Assembly: GCA_009711825.1 (NCBI GenBank)
Contig: VEMY01000032.1
Coordinates: 1-64,000 of the forward strand
DNA length: 64,000 bases
Direction of reading: 5' to 3'
Source of the DNA: Bacillota bacterium
GTDB lineage: Bacteria > Bacillota > Proteinivoracia > UBA4975 > VEMY01
Shown: positions 24,713 to 32,863 of the stretch, in pieces
How the letters are laid out: every line of letters begins with the position of its first letter
How positions within the stretch are numbered: the stretch's first letter is position 1
The notes under the pieces: generated by a model
What the model was told of the DNA's origin: nothing
The model's database searches: none
The model's input: the letters and a program-made list of their open reading frames with translations, nothing else
Position numbers and translations under genes: made by a program

Positions 24713-24741
24713 TTGGCAACAACGACGAAACCTGTTAAGAT
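24713..24741 (+). promoter_or_regulatory. Sigma-A-type promoter of the first D,D-carboxypeptidase gene
   Basis: TTGGCA (24713-24718), 17-bp spacer, TAAGAT (24736-24741). The hexamer pair and spacing match those upstream of the second carboxypeptidase gene. Confidence 0.65.
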
Positions 24742-24789
24742 TGTCTGCTGTAGTAATCATACCAAAAAACACATGAGAGGGTGAAGGAT

Positions 24790-26007
24790 ATGAAAGCTCT
24801 GCGTTGGATTTTTGTTGTCATCGCCGCGCTTGCGTTTTTAACCACGGGCTTTCAGTCCGTACACGCCGACGCGCTGCCGCAGGTAAAAGCAGAAGCTGCT
24901 ATCTTGATTGATGCCGAATCAAAGATTGTTTTATATGAAAAAAATGCTGACAGAAGAATGTATCCTGCCAGCACTACCAAAATAATGACCGCACTGCTCG
25001 CCATTGAATATGGGGAGCTTGACGAAATCATCACCATCGGCGAAGAAGTCACCATGATTGGCTGGGATTCCAGTCGCGCCCATCTGCAACCGGGCGACCA
25101 GCTAAGCCTGGAAGACTTACTCTATGCAATGATGTTGCCTTCGGGCAACGACGCCGCTTACTCGATTGCAGTGCATATCGTCCGGAAGACTGCGAAGCAG
25201 CCGCAGATGCCTGCCGCCACTGCCCTGAACCAGTTCGCTGATTTGATGAACGAACGGGCTGAAATTCTAGGCGCTGCTAACACAAATTTTTCAAACCCTG
25301 ACGGCTATCCCCATCCCAATCACTATACGACCGCATACGACCTGGCTTTAATTCAGGCAGAGGCGATGAAATACAGTGAATACAGCAAACTGGATTCTGT
25401 CAGCCAATATACTCCGGAAACCTGGAACAGCGATAACATGCGGACATGGAGAAATACAAACTTCATGTTGAATACCGGTTCTGGCTTCTATTATGACAAC
25501 GCCATCGGCGGCAAAACCGGCTATACCGTTCCTGCCGGCTTCTGCATGGTTGCCACCGCCTCCGCTGACGAGATGGATTTGGTAGCCGTTGTCCTAAAAA
25601 CCGATGCCGATGGTCGGTGGCAGGACAGCCGGAATTTATTGGAGCATGGTTTTTCCAACTTTCGCCATCACGTGCTGAGCAAGCAAGGGGAACGACTAGC
25701 CATGATCAATGCTACTGCCGGTGGCAGACGTGATCTCATCGGACTACGGCCCAAGGACACTATGGCAACTGAATTAGAACACGGAAACATTCCAGCAGTT
25801 GAAACAGAAATTCTACTGGATCCGGAACTAAAAGATCCTAAGAGCGACGTGCCAACCCTCATTGCGCCGATAGATGAAGGCCAAATCGTTGGTGAAGCCG
25901 TGTTCAGACTGAAAGGTGAAGAATTGGAGCGGGTTGAACTAATAGCCGACCAGAAATTCCCGGCCGCAAGCTGGTTGCAACGTATCTTCCCCTGGTTTCG
26001 GGTATAA
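24790..26007 (+). CDS. D-alanyl-D-alanine carboxypeptidase, DacF-like (copy 1)
   Basis: This penicillin-binding protein of the S11 family trims the terminal D-Ala of peptidoglycan. The 405-residue protein has a signal peptide (about residues 1-26, cut near VHADA), the SxxK motif PASTTK near residue 60, SGN in PSGNDAAYSI near residue 117, and KTG in GGKTGYTVPAGFC near residue 240. A C-terminal beta domain (about 290-390) ends in an amphipathic helix SWLQRIFPWFRV that anchors to the membrane. ATG 24790 is preferred to GTG 24781. Paralogue of the next gene. Confidence 0.93.
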   Translation: MKALRWIFVVIAALAFLTTGFQSVHADALPQVKAEAAILIDAESKIVLYEKNADRRMYPASTTKIMTALLAIEYGELDEIITIGEEVTMIGWDSSRAHLQPGDQLSLEDLLYAMMLPSGNDAAYSIAVHIVRKTAKQPQMPAATALNQFADLMNERAEILGAANTNFSNPDGYPHPNHYTTAYDLALIQAEAMKYSEYSKLDSVSQYTPETWNSDNMRTWRNTNFMLNTGSGFYYDNAIGGKTGYTVPAGFCMVATASADEMDLVAVVLKTDADGRWQDSRNLLEHGFSNFRHHVLSKQGERLAMINATAGGRRDLIGLRPKDTMATELEHGNIPAVETEILLDPELKDPKSDVPTLIAPIDEGQIVGEAVFRLKGEELERVELIADQKFPAASWLQRIFPWFRV

Positions 26008-26032
26008 AGGCACCTATGGTGCCTTTTTTTTT
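26007..26032 (+). terminator. Terminator after carboxypeptidase copy 1
   Basis: AAGGCACC and GGTGCCTT pair around a 3-nt loop and are followed by a run of about nine T residues. Confidence 0.9.
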
Positions 26033-26056
26033 ACATTAGTTGTAAGCAATTTTTTG

Positions 26057-26085
26057 TTGGCAGCACAGGGCTACTGCTGTACAAT
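26057..26085 (+). promoter_or_regulatory. Sigma-A-type promoter of the second D,D-carboxypeptidase gene
   Basis: TTGGCA (26057-26062), 17-bp spacer, TACAAT (26080-26085). Confidence 0.75.
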
Positions 26086-26121
26086 AGAGAAGAACATCCC
26101 TTGTATAAGGAGTTTAAGACG

Positions 26122-27417
26122 ATGCAGAAAATCCACTTGTATTTACTCATAATCCTTTCAGCCATGTTCATTATTTATCCAGCTCAAACTAACGCTGCTC
26201 CCGAACTGGAAGCGGAAAGCGCCATCCTCGTCAATATGAACACAGGTGCAGTCCTTTTTGAGCAACGGGCAGATGAGATCATGTATCCCGCCAGCACAAC
26301 CAAAATCATGACTGCCCTGTTGGCTGTCGAGTACGGCAAACCCGACGAGCTGGTTACTGTCGGCACTGAAGTGTTGACTATCCCTTTAAGTGCCAGTAAA
26401 GCTGGAATTCTGGTTGGCGACCAGATTACCATGGAAGAACTGCTTTATGGCCTGATGCTGCCCTCCGGAAACGATGTTGCTTACACCATTGCCATTCACT
26501 TAGCCCGTTCGCTTGGCGATCCAGAACTTAATCGCGCTGAAGCAATTGAGTTTTTCACCGAAATGATGACAGAGCGGGCCAGAGAACTGGGCGCTACCAA
26601 TACCAATTTTGCCAATCCCGATGGATTTCACCACCCAGATCATTATTCTACCGCCCGCGACATGGCCCTTATAACCAAAGCCGCAATGGAGCACCCTCTG
26701 TTCCGGGATGTAGTTGGGACCGGTCACCATACGCCAGAAAATTGGACAGGCCCGGAGGTTCGCCCCTGGGGCAACGGCAATCAATTGATCCGCTCCCATT
26801 ACACTAACTACTACGAAAAAGCAACCGGCGGTAAAACTGGCTATACACCACAGGCAGGATTCACTCTGGTTGCCACGGCCCAGCAGGATGCAATGGAACT
26901 GGTATCAGTTGTCTTAAATACCACCCGGGAGGGCCGCTGGTCCGATTCGGTGCGACTGTTGGAATATGGATTTGAAAACTACACTTACTTATCGCTGCTC
27001 TCAGATAACCAAATGGTCGCTCGCCTGCCGGTCACCAATCAGGCCCCCGGTGAACCGAATACAGTGGATATCATTGCTGCAGAAGGATTTGACACGGTGC
27101 TTCCGGTCCAAGACCAGGAAGTTAAAACCACACTCAATTACAATAGTGAATTTCTTGACGAAGATTCTGAGCGCTTAAAAGCTCCGCTCACCGCGGGCCA
27201 GATAATTGGCGAGCTAGTACTAAGCGTAAATGACCAGGAGCTGCATCGAACAAGTCTATTGGCGGAAAGAGAAATTGCAGCTTATCCCTGGTGGCGACGT
27301 TTGTTTTTTCCTGGCGCCGCAACATTTGTTGGCACCGGCCTGATCTTTATTCGGCGCCGAACCCGCCGGGCACGTCGCTCCCGCTATCGTTCCCGCTACT
27401 TGGTCCACAGATATTAA
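26122..27417 (+). CDS. D-alanyl-D-alanine carboxypeptidase, DacF-like (copy 2)
   Basis: Second S11-family penicillin-binding protein, 431 residues, with a signal peptide (MQKIHLYLLIILSAMFIIYP, cut near TNAA), PASTTK near residue 57, SGN in PSGNDVAYTI near residue 115, and KTG in GGKTGYTPQAGF near residue 239. The C-terminus differs from copy 1: the amphipathic helix is followed by a true hydrophobic segment (PGAATFVGTGLIFI) and a very basic tail rich in Arg and Tyr. ATG 26122 has AAGGAG 9 nt upstream. Tandem duplication with separate promoters suggests different timing, for instance vegetative versus sporulation; that is inference. Confidence 0.93.
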   Translation: MQKIHLYLLIILSAMFIIYPAQTNAAPELEAESAILVNMNTGAVLFEQRADEIMYPASTTKIMTALLAVEYGKPDELVTVGTEVLTIPLSASKAGILVGDQITMEELLYGLMLPSGNDVAYTIAIHLARSLGDPELNRAEAIEFFTEMMTERARELGATNTNFANPDGFHHPDHYSTARDMALITKAAMEHPLFRDVVGTGHHTPENWTGPEVRPWGNGNQLIRSHYTNYYEKATGGKTGYTPQAGFTLVATAQQDAMELVSVVLNTTREGRWSDSVRLLEYGFENYTYLSLLSDNQMVARLPVTNQAPGEPNTVDIIAAEGFDTVLPVQDQEVKTTLNYNSEFLDEDSERLKAPLTAGQIIGELVLSVNDQELHRTSLLAEREIAAYPWWRRLFFPGAATFVGTGLIFIRRRTRRARRSRYRSRYLVHRY

Positions 27418-27450
27418 AAGGGGTCGCATATTGGTGCGAACCCCTTTTTT
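27417..27450. terminator. Terminator between carboxypeptidase copy 2 and tatC
   Basis: AAAGGGGTCGC and GCGAACCCCTTT form a stem around a short loop, followed by T-runs on both strands; it ends both convergent genes. Confidence 0.85.
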
Positions 27451-27455
27451 GATGA

Positions 27456-28181
27456 TTATGTTTCCAGCGTCGCTTCCTGCATTTTGAGTCTGCGTTCACT
27501 CAGCCGCACCAAGAGAATTCCAAATTCAAACAACACCAACATCGGTAAAATCATTAGAATTTGGGAGACCACGTCTGGAGGTGTTATCAATGCCGCCAGA
27601 ATCACAATAATAAGGATGGCGTATTTACGTCCTGACCGAAGAAATCGAGAGGAAACCAGGCCCAATGCCCCCAGCACCCAAAATACCAGTGGCAACTGAA
27701 ACACCAAACCGAAGGCCAATAAAAACCCTGAAGTAAAAGAAACATAATCGCTAACGGTATACCAAGGCAATAATTGTTCGTGGGCAAAACTGGCAAAAAA
27801 ATCAAGCGCTATTGGGAAGACCAAGAACCATGCAAAGGCAAGCCCCCCGATAAATAAAAAGAACATCATTATCGTCGCAACAATTAACACTAGTTTTTCC
27901 CTTTTTGAGAGGGCAGGCAGCAAAAAAGCCAGAACTTGATAGAAAATCATCGGTGTAGAAGCCATTATCCCTGCCAGCAGACCCAAGCGAATATGTGCAA
28001 TAAACGCCTCTGAGGGGCGAATATAAATAAGCACATGCTCCATGGCTAACACGTCTAACAGCCGGGGAGCAAACACAAATCCGACGATAGAAGCAAGCAC
28101 CACGAAAATTGCCACCCTGATAAGTCGGCGGCGCAATTCTGTAAAATGCTCCATAATAGTCAATGGCTGATTAGCGCCCAT
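27456..28181 (-). CDS. tatC: Twin-arginine translocase subunit TatC
   Basis: TatC is the substrate-recognising membrane subunit of the Tat system for export of folded proteins. The 241-residue protein has the N-terminal motif MEHFTELRRRLIR, six membrane helices, and the conserved FEFGIL segment near the C-terminus (LPMLVLFEFGILLVRL). ATG 28181 has GGGGAGAG upstream; the frame also opens at 28199 without a ribosome site. It lies 35 bp after tatA on the same strand. Confidence 0.95.
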   Translation of the reverse strand: MGANQPLTIMEHFTELRRRLIRVAIFVVLASIVGFVFAPRLLDVLAMEHVLIYIRPSEAFIAHIRLGLLAGIMASTPMIFYQVLAFLLPALSKREKLVLIVATIMMFFLFIGGLAFAWFLVFPIALDFFASFAHEQLLPWYTVSDYVSFTSGFLLAFGLVFQLPLVFWVLGALGLVSSRFLRSGRKYAILIIVILAALITPPDVVSQILMILPMLVLFEFGILLVRLSERRLKMQEATLET

Positions 28182-28216
28182 AACTCTCCCCCCCGACATA
28201 CCGATCTATTCGGCTG

Positions 28217-28390
28217 CTAACTGTCGTCACCCTCAGTTGAAGCTTTTTCTCCCTTGGAAGCAAATTTAAACTCACCAATCGCTTTACCAAAGGCTTGTCC
28301 CACTCGGGGCAACTTAGAGGGGCCGATTATCAACAAAATCACTGCAAAAATAATAATTAGTTCCAATGGCCCTGGCCTACCGCCAAACAT
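28217..28390 (-). CDS. tatA: Twin-arginine translocase subunit TatA
   Basis: A 57-residue protein translated from ATG 28390 to TAG 28217: MFGGRPGPLELIIIFAVILL as the membrane helix, then the IIGPSKLPRVGQAFGKAIGE amphipathic helix with the FG motif, and an acidic tail ending STEGDDS. This is the typical TatA layout. AGGAG lies 7 nt upstream. TatA forms the translocation assembly with TatC. Minimal TatA-TatC systems are usual in Bacillota. Confidence 0.93.
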   Translation of the reverse strand: MFGGRPGPLELIIIFAVILLIIGPSKLPRVGQAFGKAIGEFKFASKGEKASTEGDDS

Positions 28391-28505
28391 CTAATCACTC
28401 CTAATTATTGTTAATAATTTCACTTACCAATATTTTCATTATATCCCCTCATGTGCAAAAAAAGCAAGCCAAAACTGCAGATAAGTCAGAAAATGCTTGC
28501 TTAAT

Positions 28506-29012
28506 TCAACCTGAGCTACAGGATGCCTCGAACATATTCAATTGTTTATAACCCCCGTAAGTCTGAACCAACAAACCTTGTTCCAGTTCTGCCTGCTCTA
28601 CGGCCATGCCATCGGCCTGTATGTGCTTAACACTTATATCCAATCTAGAAAGCTCGATTGGAATTGCCAAAAACCGATGACAGCGCAGTGGATCCTGCTC
28701 AGTGCATAACAAACTGACCCTAAAGCCGGCAGCAATTGTTTTCTGTATGGTCTCCAGCCCTTGGGCTTTAATTTTATAATTGCTATCGCTGTCAACTTGG
28801 AAAACTTTCGCGCCTAACTCACGGCCAAGCCAGCGATAGCCGATGCCGGCTTCTGCGCATAGGCGTGTTAAGATTTCACGATTAAAATGACGGACATAGC
28901 CGCTGTATGGAAGAGAGCGAACATCCAGCAAATAGTTGACACCATGGGCGGCCAGCAAAGACTTAAACTTCTCAAAACTATGGTTGGAATGGCCGATTGT
29001 AAAGCATTGCAT
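28506..29012 (-). CDS. DUF488 family protein
   Basis: The 168-residue protein has the DUF488 pattern: FTIGHSNHSFEKF near residue 4, LLDVRSLPYSGYVRHFN near residue 28, and LLCTEQDPLRCHRFL near residue 105 (the conserved C-x-E-x-x-CHR). The family is widespread and of unknown biochemical role, possibly nucleic-acid related. ATG 29012 has GGGGTGGGGAG-like sequence upstream. A hairpin of AAGCAAGC/GCTTGCTT with a T-run at about 28505-28463 ends the transcript. Confidence 0.85.
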   Translation of the reverse strand: MQCFTIGHSNHSFEKFKSLLAAHGVNYLLDVRSLPYSGYVRHFNREILTRLCAEAGIGYRWLGRELGAKVFQVDSDSNYKIKAQGLETIQKTIAAGFRVSLLCTEQDPLRCHRFLAIPIELSRLDISVKHIQADGMAVEQAELEQGLLVQTYGGYKQLNMFEASCSSG

Positions 29013-29069
29013 CTCCCCACCCCCGCAAACACTCGTTCGCCATAATTATACCGCACATACGTTCGGCAA

Positions 29070-29747
29070 TCAACCCCGTTGGGTTCGCAACCGCAAGAGC
29101 AGCCGAATTACCAACCCGATAATTATGCCCAGTCCCACCAATATCGCCACGGTTTGAAACGGATTGTACCACCAACGCACCCGGAGCCACAGCTGCGGGA
29201 AAGCGAGCAAATCTCTCCAGGTCCACGCCTCTTCTTCGCCGACAGCCAGGGTATATCTGCCGCCTTCGGCTTCTGGATTATACACAAGCAGATAATAATC
29301 ACCCGGACCCAACGTTATCCGCTGCTCCTGACGTATCCAATAGCGGGTCTGGGTAAAGGGCTCAAAAAAAGTCCGTTGAATCTGGGTCGGCAGAAAAACT
29401 TCAACCCCGTGACCTTGGAAGACTGCACCGGGAAAATCCGGTGGCGCCTCACCAAGTCCGGGGCCAACCAACGCAAATGCTGGCGCAAAACCTGTTTCTG
29501 GTTTTAATGTGGGTATTGTCATTTGTGCATAGAAATCTAATTGTTCTTCAGCAGTAAAGGTGTAATAGTCTACCGCACCTGGCGTCAATTCGGCATAAAT
29601 TGCCCAGGAAATCAGAGGATCATTAATCGCTATCGCTTCGCTGGGACAAGAATTCTCAACTGCAAAAATTGGCCGATGAGCGACTGCCCTTCCCGGAACC
29701 AGCAAAATAATAAGCACGAGACACAAACTTACAATAAACCGTAGCAT
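29070..29747 (-). CDS. Exported membrane-anchored hypothetical protein
   Basis: The 225-residue protein has a signal peptide (LRFIVSLCLVLIILLVPGRAVA), an exterior beta-rich domain resembling a bacterial pre-peptidase/emp24-type fold (YYTFTAEEQLDFYAQMTIP, ITLGPGDYYLLVYNPEAEGG, RYTLAVGE), and a C-terminal transmembrane helix with a basic end (VAILVGLGIIIGLVIRLLLRLRTQRG-like). ATG 29747 is favoured because GGGGTGAT sits 4 nt upstream; starts at 29753 and 29756 are possible. Function unknown; perhaps lipid or metal binding on the cell surface. Confidence 0.7.
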   Translation of the reverse strand: MLRFIVSLCLVLIILLVPGRAVAHRPIFAVENSCPSEAIAINDPLISWAIYAELTPGAVDYYTFTAEEQLDFYAQMTIPTLKPETGFAPAFALVGPGLGEAPPDFPGAVFQGHGVEVFLPTQIQRTFFEPFTQTRYWIRQEQRITLGPGDYYLLVYNPEAEGGRYTLAVGEEEAWTWRDLLAFPQLWLRVRWWYNPFQTVAILVGLGIIIGLVIRLLLRLRTQRG

Positions 29748-29791
29748 GCACATCACCCCGAGTAGTTTCCCCCTGGAAAAAGAATAATAAC

Positions 29792-29812
29792 AAAAAAGGG
29801 CCTAAAAGGCCC
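29792..29812 (-). terminator. Terminator after the two-CxxC small protein
   Basis: Minus strand GGGCC-TTTTA-GGCCC followed by TTTTTTG. Confidence 0.82.
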
Positions 29813-29821
29813 GAAAAAGGA

Positions 29822-30034
29822 TTATTGTTCCTCCAAAGTCCACTTCTTGTCGGTGGATTGTTTTATGTACATCCGCAGAATTTCTCCACATTCAAGACAT
29901 AAATCGCAGTAAGTCCTGGCGACCGAGGTCAGGAAGGTTGCCTTGTACTGGGGGCCAATATAACCGGCGCCCGAGGTCTGCCCCATGATAATCCCCTGTT
30001 TAATATTCCCGCTGCCACACTGCTTGCACTCCAT
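29822..30034 (-). CDS. Small zinc-ribbon protein, 70 residues
   Basis: MECKQCGSGNIKQGIIMG supplies the first CxxC pair (C3, C6), and YCDLCLECGEILRMYI supplies the second, so it probably binds one zinc ion. GGGGGTG lies 6 nt before ATG 30034. No enzymatic motif. It is a single gene with its own terminator. Function unknown; such proteins often bind nucleic acids or other proteins. Confidence 0.68.
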   Translation of the reverse strand: MECKQCGSGNIKQGIIMGQTSGAGYIGPQYKATFLTSVARTYCDLCLECGEILRMYIKQSTDKKWTLEEQ

Positions 30035-30175
30035 TGTCAACACCCCCTGAAAATGATATAACTTATGGCCTAATTCGCTACTAGCGCACAAAACCCCTTT
30101 ATAGAAGCATTTAGGTGTTCAAGAACTAACAGAGACGCCCCAGATGGAGCGCCCCCGTTTCTATCATTGTATAGC

Positions 30176-30634
30176 TCAATCTGTGATGCTGACGATACCG
30201 GCGGTATAGTTTTCCAGGCTTAGCACCAAATGTCCCGGCACACCAGGATCGCCCCATTCAATCTTGTCTCCATCCACCCGTCCGGTCCAGGCAACAATAA
30301 GTTTTTTTGACAAACTGAGAGTGTCTAAGTTTGACCATAAATCAAGTTCTAATTCCGGCAGCAACAGTAATTCGATATTATCCAGGGCTACTACAGATTG
30401 GGCATGAGATTCTACTAAATCTTTGAGAATTTCCGGAACCTTTCCGGCACGTTCCTCCCGGGGAACGGGCATTAACTCCCGGGCCACTTCCTTGCCCACA
30501 TTGATGATGCCAACACCGGGCAATTCTCGTAACTTTCGGCTTTTACCGCAGCCAGGCGGGCCGACCAGCAACACAAGATTGTGGTCAGCAAGTAAAGAGT
30601 CGGTGAGATTATCCTGCAACTTTTCCGGGTTCAA
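30176..30634 (-). CDS. brxF: BrxF-like P-loop protein (BREX type 3 family), orphan
   Basis: The 152-residue protein has Walker A VGPPGCGKSRKL near residue 25, then INVGKEVARELMPVPREER, a Walker B-like VVALDNIELLLLPELELDL near residue 84, and KKLIVAWTGRVDGDKIEWG near the end. This pattern matches, from memory, BrxF of type 3 BREX phage-defence systems, where it accompanies BrxC, PglXI, BrxHII, PglZ and BrxA. None of the latter is in this window except a nearby XPB-like helicase, so this is an orphan. TTG 30634 has GGAGGTGGT 6 nt upstream and is preferred to GTG 30667. Confidence 0.75.
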   Translation of the reverse strand: MNPEKLQDNLTDSLLADHNLVLLVGPPGCGKSRKLRELPGVGIINVGKEVARELMPVPREERAGKVPEILKDLVESHAQSVVALDNIELLLLPELELDLWSNLDTLSLSKKLIVAWTGRVDGDKIEWGDPGVPGHLVLSLENYTAGIVSITD

Positions 30635-30726
30635 GCCACAACCACCTCCCTGATTTGTTACTATCACAATTCGCCTCCCGCACGCCTTTTTCCTGTTTAC
30701 GTCAGAGATTTAGTGAAATAAATTTT

Positions 30727-32115
30727 TTACTGGTACTCATTCCACACCCCGGGAGCGGGGTCATTGGTCTCAACAGGAAGATGTTGTAAATCCCAGAAGA
30801 AGTAGCGGTTGCGGTCTGCCCCCACCACTTCCTCCCAATCTGCCCGCCGGTAAACAGCTTCATCGGTGGTCTTGTGCATGTACAGCACGTACACAACGGC
30901 CTGCTTATCCGCTTCATCCTTGCGCAGTACCCGGCCGATTGTCTGGATTCGCTGCCGAACCGAAGCGCTGGAGGCAACAACAATCCCCACATCTGCCTTG
31001 GGCACATTAAAACCTTCAATCAAAGTTCGAGCTGAGACAATTATCCGGGCCGCGCCGGTCCGAAACGCCTCGATATTCTGTCTACGTTCACCGGGCGCGA
31101 GTCCGCTATGCTCCAGCACTACCCGATAGCCGTCTGCCTGCATTTGACGATAGATTTCCTCAACTTCTTCAATTGTCTCATGAAACAAGATCACACGGGC
31201 CTCGGGATTGATGGTAAAGGTCGACTTGAGGATTTTTTGCACCGCCTGTTCCCGGGCCTCAGCCTTAAATAACAGATGCTTGCGGACTATACTCAGCCCC
31301 AAATAGCGTTGGGCAACAGCTCCAACTTCTGAATCCTCGCTGTTGGCCTGCCTTTGCACCCAGCCATGGAACTGTTTTTGCTCCCGCTTGCCAAACTGCT
31401 GCTTCAGTTTGCGACGCAGATCGTGAATTTGCCGGGTCAATTGCTGATATTCTTCGGCCTCTTCAACGCTGAGGGGAAGGGCGTAATGCCTGACTTCAAA
31501 ATCCGGCAGCAAGCCGGCACGACTGGCTTCAGAATAATTCATCTTGTAGATTATCGGACCCAGTTCATGCCCCAGAACCGTTTGCGAGTAGTTCTCTTCA
31601 CTCTCTGAACGCTCTGGGGTTGCCGAGAGGCCCAAACTGTATGCTCTGTGTGTCTTGAAAACACGCTGAAAACTTGGCGCCCCCGCCCGGTGACATTCAT
31701 CCACAACCAGCAAAAGGTGTTCCCCGGTCCCGGCATCAACTAACTCAGGAAGCTTGGCTGCGGCGCTGTTGATTACGCATATTAAAACTTTAACCTCACC
31801 GTCAAAGCTGTTCGAGCGCCCTGCCCCCAGGATGCCAATCTCCCCCGGCGTTAAGTCCAGACGCTTCTTCAACTCCTTGCGCCATTGCCGGACCAAAACC
31901 TTGGTCGGCACCACCACGGCAACCCGAAGCTTAGGGTCAGTTTCCTGCAAACGGTCAATTATTGCCAGGGCACAAAGGGTTTTGCCCACACCGGTAACAA
32001 CCTTAATAGTTCCCTGCTTCTGCGATAGCCACTTTTCTGTTGCCTCCGCCTGCCAGGGATAGAGCTCAACCCGCTTCAGTTCTCCCCATTTTCTCTGTCC
32101 TTCATCCTTCTGCAC
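30727..32115 (-). CDS. XPB/Ssl2-like superfamily 2 DNA helicase
   Basis: The 462-residue protein has LYPWQAEATEKWL (Q-like motif), TGVGKTLCALA (motif I), VVPTKVLVRQW (Ia), VVDECHRAG (motif II, DECH), LGLSATPER (III), VILFHETIEEVEE (IV), IIVSARTLIEGFNVP (V) and QRIQTIGRVLRK (VI). It is a lone XPB-type translocase; the Bax1 nuclease usually found with archaeal XPB is absent. GTG 32115 is chosen because GGGAGG lies 7 nt upstream; the frame extends to 32190 only through the terminator of the upstream gene. With BrxF next, a defence role is possible but unproven. Confidence 0.85.
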   Translation of the reverse strand: MQKDEGQRKWGELKRVELYPWQAEATEKWLSQKQGTIKVVTGVGKTLCALAIIDRLQETDPKLRVAVVVPTKVLVRQWRKELKKRLDLTPGEIGILGAGRSNSFDGEVKVLICVINSAAAKLPELVDAGTGEHLLLVVDECHRAGAPSFQRVFKTHRAYSLGLSATPERSESEENYSQTVLGHELGPIIYKMNYSEASRAGLLPDFEVRHYALPLSVEEAEEYQQLTRQIHDLRRKLKQQFGKREQKQFHGWVQRQANSEDSEVGAVAQRYLGLSIVRKHLLFKAEAREQAVQKILKSTFTINPEARVILFHETIEEVEEIYRQMQADGYRVVLEHSGLAPGERRQNIEAFRTGAARIIVSARTLIEGFNVPKADVGIVVASSASVRQRIQTIGRVLRKDEADKQAVVYVLYMHKTTDEAVYRRADWEEVVGADRNRYFFWDLQHLPVETNDPAPGVWNEYQ

Positions 32116-32157
32116 TGCATTACCTCCCGCAATCCTTGTCCTGCCACTAGTATTACC

Positions 32158-32196
32158 AAAAAAAGAGCGGAACCGCTTAATCAGTTCCACTCTTTA
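32158..32196 (-). terminator. Terminator after the RNHCP gene
   Basis: Minus strand: AAGAG-GGAAC and GTTCC-CTCTT pair with one mismatch and a loop of about 10 nt, followed by seven or more T residues. Confidence 0.8.
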
Positions 32197-32199
32197 ATA

Positions 32200-32511
32200 T
32201 TAGCCGGACAATCGGGTTAACTGCCCGATATCATCGGGTTGAACATCGGCATCGGCAATGATATTTGCCTGCTCTGCTCCACACGTAATACAGCGGTGGA
32301 CTATTTGCCAGCCTTTTTTTGGATTGTGGCGCACCGTAAGCGGCTGCATCAGCCCGCGGCACTGGTTTTTTCGGTCTCCCGGCAAGACGTCCACGTGTTT
32401 GGAATGCAAACAAAAGGGACAGTGATTGCGGTAGCTGCCATTGTTTAGGGGCAGAACTTCCGCACCACACCATTCACATATAAAGCCAGTATTTTCTTGA
32501 ATTCTGCTCAT
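32200..32511 (-). CDS. RNHCP-domain zinc protein
   Basis: The 103-residue protein has three Cys/His groups: FICEWCGAEVLP, YRNHCPFCLHSKHVDVLPGDR (the RNHCP signature with CPxC) and HRCITCGAEQANI, plus CRGLMQPL. It fits the RNHCP domain family (PF12647), small proteins of unknown function that probably bind zinc and RNA or DNA. ATG 32511 has a GGAGGACGGG site upstream. It stands alone, upstream of the helicase and separated from it by a terminator. Confidence 0.88.
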   Translation of the reverse strand: MSRIQENTGFICEWCGAEVLPLNNGSYRNHCPFCLHSKHVDVLPGDRKNQCRGLMQPLTVRHNPKKGWQIVHRCITCGAEQANIIADADVQPDDIGQLTRLSG

Positions 32512-32595
32512 ACCCGTCCTCCTTGATTTTTAGTTAATCAAGGAGTTGGGTTCCGTTTACTCTTCCACAGGGTACCAGGCTTGGCAGACCAGGGA

Positions 32596-32830
32596 CTAAT
32601 TCACCGCCATTCCTCTTGAGACAGCGATTACTTCCAATTCCATCTTCATCGGGGCATATTCCATCCCCAAATCCGGACCACGACCGGTTTTAGAATTATG
32701 CCGGCCACTGTAAGACGGGCCTCCCCGCCTTCCACTGGTATGTGTGTGTCAACCGCACTGGCTTAGGCATCGTCCCCAATCAGGCACGAGCAGAATTATC
32801 AATTAACCAAGTAATATTTTCCCCTCCTTA
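32596..32830 (-). pseudogene. Degenerate coding remnant (RidA-like tail?)
   Basis: A good ribosome site (AAGGAGGGG near 32829-32821) is followed by no intact gene. One minus frame ending at TAG 32596-32598 gives a protein-like tail (GPDLGMEYAPMKMELEVIAV) that recalls the C-terminus of RidA-like proteins, but it has an upstream TGA at 32751-32749 and no SECIS-like hairpin; the other frames are broken within 40 codons. I read this as decay or as non-coding. The identity is a guess. The remaining flanks, 32,520-32,595 and 32,831-32,863, show nothing else. Confidence 0.22.
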
Positions 32831-32863
32831 CATGTAATAAAATCAGTATATCAGATTCAGCTA

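Noticed and set aside
30727-32190. Longer helicase start at GTG 32190
   Set aside because: It lies inside the terminator hairpin of the upstream gene; GTG 32115 has GGGAGG at good spacing.
32749-32751. A second selenocysteine codon in the remnant frame upstream of the DsrE gene
   Set aside because: The flanking protein has no family match and the downstream sequence lacks a hairpin like the GGTCT SECIS loop.
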